DNA of 64,000 nucleotides from Massilia sp. Root351 (GTDB taxonomy: Bacteria > Pseudomonadota > Gammaproteobacteria > Burkholderiales > Burkholderiaceae_D). Under the pieces are notes generated by a model. It worked only from the letters and a program-made list of their open reading frames with translations. It had not been told where the DNA came from and did not search any database. Shown in pieces: positions 60,166 to 64,000 of this stretch (the stretch's first letter is position 1; each line of letters starts with the position of its first letter). The stretch lies in NCBI RefSeq assembly GCF_001425045.1, contig NZ_LMDJ01000002.1:248001-312000 (forward strand), given 5' to 3'. The position numbers were made by a program, and so were the translations under genes.

Positions 60166-61608
60166 ATGAACGCTATCCGCAACAACGTCCTGGCCGGACT
60201 CACCACGTCCTTCGCCTTGGTGCCCGAATGCATCGCCTTCGCACTGGTGGCCCAGCTCAACCCGCTGATGGGCCTGTACGGCGCCGTCTTTATCTGCGTC
60301 ATCACCGCGCTGTTCGGCGGCCGCCCCGGCATGATTTCCGGCGCGGCCGGTTCCATGGCGGTAGTCATCGTGGCGCTGGTGGCGCAGCACGGCGTGCAGT
60401 ACCTGCTGGCCACGGTGGTGCTGGGCGGCGTGCTGATGGCGCTGTTCGGCCTGCTACGCATGGGATCGCTGATCCGCATGGTGCCGCACCCGGTCATGCT
60501 GGGCTTTGTCAACGGCCTGGCCATCGTCATCGCCGGGGCGCAGCTGGAGCATTTCAAGCGCGACGGCCATTGGCTGCAGGGCGCGCCGCTGCTGATGATG
60601 GCGGGCCTGGTGGCGCTGACCATGGCCGTGGTCTGGCTGTTGCCCAGGTTCACCAGGGCGGTGCCGCCGGCCCTGGCCGCGATTGCCGGCGTCGGCCTGC
60701 TGACCGCGCTGCTCGGCCTGCCCACCCGCACCCTGGGCGACATGGCCAACATCGCCGGCGGCCTGCCAGGCTTCCACCTGCCCGCCGTGCCGCTGACGCT
60801 GGAGACGCTGCGCATCATCCTGCCGTACGCGGTGCTGATGTCCATGGTCGGCTTGCTGGAAACCCTGCTGACGTTCAACCTTACCGACGACATCACGGGC
60901 ACCCAGGGCCAGGCCAACCGCGAATGCGTGGCGCTGGGCGCGGCCAACGTGGCCTCCGGCCTGTTCGGCGGCATGGGCGGCTGCGCCATGATAGGCCAGA
61001 CCATGATCAACCTGGGTTCAGGCGGGCGCACGCGCCTGTCTGGCGTGGTGGCCGGCGGCATGATCCTGCTGTTTATCCTGTTCCTGTCGCCATGGATCGA
61101 ACGCATCCCGCTGGCGGCGCTGGTGGGCGTGATGTTCGTGGTGGCCCAGCAGACGTTCGCCTGGGGTTCGCTGCGGGTGCTGGGCAAGGTGCCGCGCCAT
61201 GACGCGCTGGTGATCGTGGCGGTCACCGCCATCACCGTGGCGACCGACCTGGCGGTGGCGGTGGTGTGCGGCGTGGTGATCGCCGCGCTCAGCTTCGCCT
61301 GGCAGCATGCGCGCGAAATCCACGCCGAGCTGGACGACAGCGAACCCGGCGTGCGCACCTACCGCCCGCGCGGCACGCTGTTCTTTGCCTCCACCACGCA
61401 CTTCCAGGAATTGTTTGCGCTCGCCGCCGACCCGGCACGCGTGGTGGTGGACTGCCGCCACCTGCGCCTGGCCGACCACTCGGCCATCGCCGCGCTGGAG
61501 GCGCTGCGCGAGCGCTACGCCAAGGCTGGCAAGCGGCTGGAACTGACGCACCTGTCCGCGCGCTGCAGCGCGCTGCTGCAGCGGGCAGGCTCCTCAGCGC
61601 TTGCGTGA
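60166..61608 (+). CDS. SulP-family anion transporter with STAS domain
   Basis: 480 residues. About 10-12 TM helices begin with NAIRNNVLAGLTTSFALVPE and PLMGLYGAVFICVITALFGG, followed by the family's conserved FVNGLAIVIAGAQLEHF region and VLMSMVGLLETLLTFNLTDD. A C-terminal STAS domain (about 400-480) includes VVVDCRHLRLADHSAIAALE. SulP proteins carry sulphate, bicarbonate or other anions; the substrate is not determinable here. ATG 60166 was chosen; the open frame continues upstream without a TM start. It overlaps the convergent small membrane gene by 15 nt. Confidence 0.93.
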   Translation: MNAIRNNVLAGLTTSFALVPECIAFALVAQLNPLMGLYGAVFICVITALFGGRPGMISGAAGSMAVVIVALVAQHGVQYLLATVVLGGVLMALFGLLRMGSLIRMVPHPVMLGFVNGLAIVIAGAQLEHFKRDGHWLQGAPLLMMAGLVALTMAVVWLLPRFTRAVPPALAAIAGVGLLTALLGLPTRTLGDMANIAGGLPGFHLPAVPLTLETLRIILPYAVLMSMVGLLETLLTFNLTDDITGTQGQANRECVALGAANVASGLFGGMGGCAMIGQTMINLGSGGRTRLSGVVAGGMILLFILFLSPWIERIPLAALVGVMFVVAQQTFAWGSLRVLGKVPRHDALVIVAVTAITVATDLAVAVVCGVVIAALSFAWQHAREIHAELDDSEPGVRTYRPRGTLFFASTTHFQELFALAADPARVVVDCRHLRLADHSAIAALEALRERYAKAGKRLELTHLSARCSALLQRAGSSALA

Positions 61609-61815
61609 GCCGGCCGCCACCACGGCCGCACCGGCGGCTATGGCGGCGATGCTGGCCCACAGCGGGATGTTGACGGTTTCCTTCTCCTGTACCGCAAAGG
61701 CGATCGGGCCCAGGCTGGCCTTGTGGGTTTCCTTGGTAAAGCTGATGCTGCCGAAGGTGACGCCGGCGATGCCGGCCAGGATCAGGATGGCGCCGATGAG
61801 TTTTGCGGTGTTCAT
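61594..61815 (-). CDS. Small two-TM membrane protein (DUF3185-like)
   Basis: 73 residues with TM segments at about 5-24 (LIGAILILAGIAGVTFG) and 50-68 (PLWASIAAIAAGAAVVAAG) separated by a polar loop (SFTKETHKASLGPIAFAVQE). It matches DUF3185 in pattern; function is unknown. GGGAGAAAATTC lies before the ATG at 61815. It is convergent with the SulP gene. Confidence 0.75.
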   Translation of the reverse strand: MNTAKLIGAILILAGIAGVTFGSISFTKETHKASLGPIAFAVQEKETVNIPLWASIAAIAAGAAVVAAGSRKR

Positions 61816-61959
61816 GAATTTTCTCCCAGTGGATTATTATTTGACTGCAGGCACATAGTGCACTGAGCCAATTAACTCATCTGTACGGCAGCGCACCCTG
61901 GCGTCGCGCGCCACGGCGCAGCGCGGTAAAATGCCGCCACTCACCACACAGGTCTTGCC

Positions 61960-62196
61960 ATGAATACTATTTTTGCCGTTCCCGTTTTCGATGCCACCGT
62001 CATTTACGAGGGCAACGAACTGTTCAAAGGCCAGGGCGCCGCCCGCATGTGGGCCGAAAAGCTGGCCAAGGAGCTGGAAACGCCGGTCGACGTGCGCAAG
62101 ATCGGCACCGGCTGGGTGCTGTGCGGCACTGTCGACGGCGCCGACTGCGTCTGGGGCATCCACGGCCAGCGCCTGAAGCGCATCGAAGCGCAGTAA
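61960..62196 (+). CDS. Small protein of unknown function
   Basis: 78 residues: MNTIFAVPVFDATVIYEGNE, ARMWAEKLAKELETPVDVRK, TGWVLCGTVDGADCVWGIHG. It is compact, soluble and has no signal peptide. The family was not recognised. A clear Shine-Dalgarno site was not seen, but the codon pattern and the absence of a better frame support the gene. It lies in front of the UvrA-like gene. Confidence 0.6.
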   Translation: MNTIFAVPVFDATVIYEGNELFKGQGAARMWAEKLAKELETPVDVRKIGTGWVLCGTVDGADCVWGIHGQRLKRIEAQ

Positions 62197-62241
62197 GGCC
62201 GCAATACGGCGCCGCCGGCCGCACGGTTGGCTTGCGCACAG

Positions 62242-62260
62242 ACCGGCCGGCGCGGCCGGT
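62242..62260 (+). terminator. Hairpin between the small gene and the UvrA-like gene
   Basis: ACCGGCC and GGCCGGT (7 bp, perfect) pair around GGCGC, with CTTGC and GCAAG further out as a possible second stem. There is no T-tract. It lies 30 bp before the UvrA-like start and could affect its translation. Confidence 0.4.
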
Positions 62261-62289
62261 GCAAGCTGCCTCCCAGGGAGGAACAGCGG

Positions 62290-64000
62290 ATGGAAAAACC
62301 ACTGCAGGCGGACCAGGGCTACGTGCGGGTGCGCGGCGCGCGCGAACACAATCTGCGGGACGTGAACGTGGACATACCGCGCAACGCGCTGGTGGTGTTT
62401 ACCGGTATTTCCGGCTCGGGCAAATCGTCGCTGGCGTTCGGCACGCTGTACGCGGAGGCGCAGCGGCGCTACCTGGAATCGGTGTCGCCCTATGCGCGGC
62501 GGCTATTCCACCAGATGGCGGTACCGGCAGTACAATCCATCGAGGGTTTGCCGCCGGCCGTGGCGCTGCAGCAGCAGCGCGGCGCGCCCACCACGCGCTC
62601 ATCGGTGGGCAGCGTCAGCACCTTGTCCAATTCATTGCGCATGCTGTACTCGCGCGCCGGCGACTATCCGCCGGGGCAGGAGCTGCTGTACGCCGAATCG
62701 TTCTCGCCCAATACACCGCAGGGCGCCTGCCCCGACTGCCACGGGCTGGGGCGCGTGTACGATGCCACCGAAGCGTCCATGGTGCCGGACGACAGCCTCA
62801 CCATCCGCGAGCGCGCGGTGGCCGCCTGGCCCACCGCCTGGCACGGCCAGAACCTGCGCGACATCCTGGTGAGCCTGGGCTACGACGTGGACATGCCGTG
62901 GCGCGACATGCCGCGCAAGGACCGCGACTGGATACTGTTCACCGACGAACAGCCCACCGTACCGGTCTACGCGGGGCTGGACCCGGCCGACGCGCGGCGC
63001 GCGCTCAAGCGCAAGGAGGCGCCAAGCTACCACGGCACGTTTACCGGCGCCCGCAAATACGTGCTGCAGACCTTTGCCACCACGGAGAGCGCGTCGATGA
63101 AGAAGCGCGTGGCCCAATACCTGGTGAGCGCCGAGTGCCCGGCCTGCCGGGGCAAGCGGCTGCGGCCCGAGGCGCTGTCGGTCACGTTCGCGGGGCTGGA
63201 CATCGGCGCCATCGCGCAGTTGCCGCTGCAGCGGCTGGCCGCGCTGCTGCAGCCATACGCGCTGGGCATCGCGCCGGCCGGCGGCAAGGCCGGGCGCCGC
63301 CGCGCCGCCGTGCTGCACCCCGAGAAGGTGATCGTGGTGCAGCGCATTGCGCAGGACCTGGCGGCGCGGCTGGAGGTGCTGCTGGACCTGGGCCTGGGCT
63401 ACCTGAGCCTGGACCGCAGCACGCCGACGCTGTCGCCTGGCGAACTGCAGCGCCTGCGGCTGGCCACGCAAGTGCGTTCCAGCCTGTTCGGCGTGGTGTA
63501 CGTGCTGGACGAGCCATCGGCCGGGCTGCATCCGGCCGATACCGAGGCGCTGCTGCGGGCGCTGGACCGGCTCAAGGCATCCGGCAATTCGCTGTTCGTG
63601 GTGGAGCATGCGCTCGATGTGATCCGCCACGCCGACTGGATCGTGGACGTGGGGCCGCTGGCCGGGGAGCATGGCGGGCGGGTGCTCTACAGCGGGCCGC
63701 CGCCGGGGCTGGAGCGGGTGACGCAGTCGCGCACCGCGCACTACCTGTTCGGCAAGGCTGCGCGCCCGAGGCGGCCGCTGCGCCAGGCGGCCGGATGGCT
63801 CAAGCTGCGCGGCGTGGTGCGCAACAACCTGCACAAGCTCGATGCGGACTTTCCGCTCGCCGTGCTGACCAGCGTGAGCGGGGTGTCGGGGTCGGGCAAG
63901 TCCAGCCTGGTGAGCCAGGCGCTGGTGCAACTGGTGGCGGCGCAGCTGGGGCAGCAGCCGGCCAGCGGCGGTGAAAGCGATGACGCGCTGGCCGATGGCG
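62290..64000 (+). CDS. uvrA: UvrA-like ATPase, UvrA2 type (3' end cut by window)
   Basis: The first 570 residues are visible, open to the window end. Walker A GISGSGKSS (39-47), zinc-finger cysteines CPDCHGLG and AECPACRG, signature LSPGELQRLRLA (normally LSGGE) and Walker B VVYVLDEPSAGLHP, then a second Walker A region GVSGSGKSS. The UvrB-binding domain found between the first Walker A and the zinc finger in normal UvrA is missing (only about 30 residues, RAGDYPPGQELLYAESFSPN). This is the class II (UvrA2) form, linked to tolerance of DNA-damaging drugs. GGGAGGAAC precedes the ATG. Confidence 0.9.
   Translation, partial: MEKPLQADQGYVRVRGAREHNLRDVNVDIPRNALVVFTGISGSGKSSLAFGTLYAEAQRRYLESVSPYARRLFHQMAVPAVQSIEGLPPAVALQQQRGAPTTRSSVGSVSTLSNSLRMLYSRAGDYPPGQELLYAESFSPNTPQGACPDCHGLGRVYDATEASMVPDDSLTIRERAVAAWPTAWHGQNLRDILVSLGYDVDMPWRDMPRKDRDWILFTDEQPTVPVYAGLDPADARRALKRKEAPSYHGTFTGARKYVLQTFATTESASMKKRVAQYLVSAECPACRGKRLRPEALSVTFAGLDIGAIAQLPLQRLAALLQPYALGIAPAGGKAGRRRAAVLHPEKVIVVQRIAQDLAARLEVLLDLGLGYLSLDRSTPTLSPGELQRLRLATQVRSSLFGVVYVLDEPSAGLHPADTEALLRALDRLKASGNSLFVVEHALDVIRHADWIVDVGPLAGEHGGRVLYSGPPPGLERVTQSRTAHYLFGKAARPRRPLRQAAGWLKLRGVVRNNLHKLDADFPLAVLTSVSGVSGSGKSSLVSQALVQLVAAQLGQQPASGGESDDALADG

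Overview
The window is uniformly GC-rich, densely packed and bacterial. Its gene content points to a betaproteobacterium of the Oxalobacteraceae (Massilia, Duganella or Pseudoduganella type): a nar-linked moaA/narXL/nnrS block, many TonB-dependent and glycosidase genes, PEP-CTERM proteins with an EpsA-like regulator, and several chemoreceptors and c-di-GMP proteins. That assignment is inference from gene content only. No rRNA, tRNA, CRISPR array, insertion sequence or prophage was seen.

Layout. 1-6.3 kb: the tail of a nitrate-respiration cluster (parvulin PPIase fragment, moaA, narX, narL, a small HMA-like protein, then nnrS and a hemerythrin-like protein behind an FNR-type box). 6.3-16.3 kb: a carbohydrate (probably pectin) utilisation locus with a Tat-exported Gfo/Idh/MocA oxidoreductase, a TonB receptor, and three overlapping secreted enzyme genes (six-hairpin-type glycosidase, DUF5060/DUF4038 protein, PL10 pectate lyase). 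Matching operator pairs precede the oxidoreductase and the receptor. 16.4-21 kb: chemoreceptor, Tiki/ChaN-like protein, long FabG-type reductase. 21-27.2 kb: response regulator, EpsA-like LuxR regulator, STN+cohesin protein, dockerin-tagged phosphoesterase, cohesin PEP-CTERM protein, kelch propeller. 27.2-32.2 kb: GH2 beta-galactosidase, DUF3597, MBL-fold hydrolase, alpha/beta hydrolase. 32.3-38.4 kb: signalling block (FixL/FixJ-type pair, single-domain receiver, degenerate GGDEF with intact EAL, chemoreceptor, LuxR-type protein).

38-46 kb: a peroxide/electrophile-stress region with a duplicated LuxR-type/Ohr pair, AhpD-like protein, NAD(P)-binding protein, LysR, GlxA-type regulator, bestrophin and cupin. 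Four of its transcription units start with the same 71-bp promoter module. 46.3-49.5 kb: TetR regulator divergent from a ferredoxin reductase and fatty-acid desaturase (DesT-DesC-DesB arrangement), with a palindromic operator between. 49.5-53.3 kb: lipocalin, solute-binding protein, AhpD-like protein, and an SDR/LysR divergent pair with an 11-bp tandem repeat. 53.4-64 kb: large GH2+discoidin protein, GT4/DUF2334/diguanylate cyclase group, SulP transporter, small proteins, and a UvrA2-type ATPase cut by the window end.

The two most notable systems are: (i) a compact non-cellulosomal cohesin/dockerin set in which a dockerin-bearing phosphoesterase lies next to a PEP-CTERM-anchored cohesin protein and close to an STN-cohesin protein; and (ii) the 71-bp promoter module, repeated four times with identical operator-to-minus-10 spacing, which defines a local stress regulon probably driven by a LysR-type activator.
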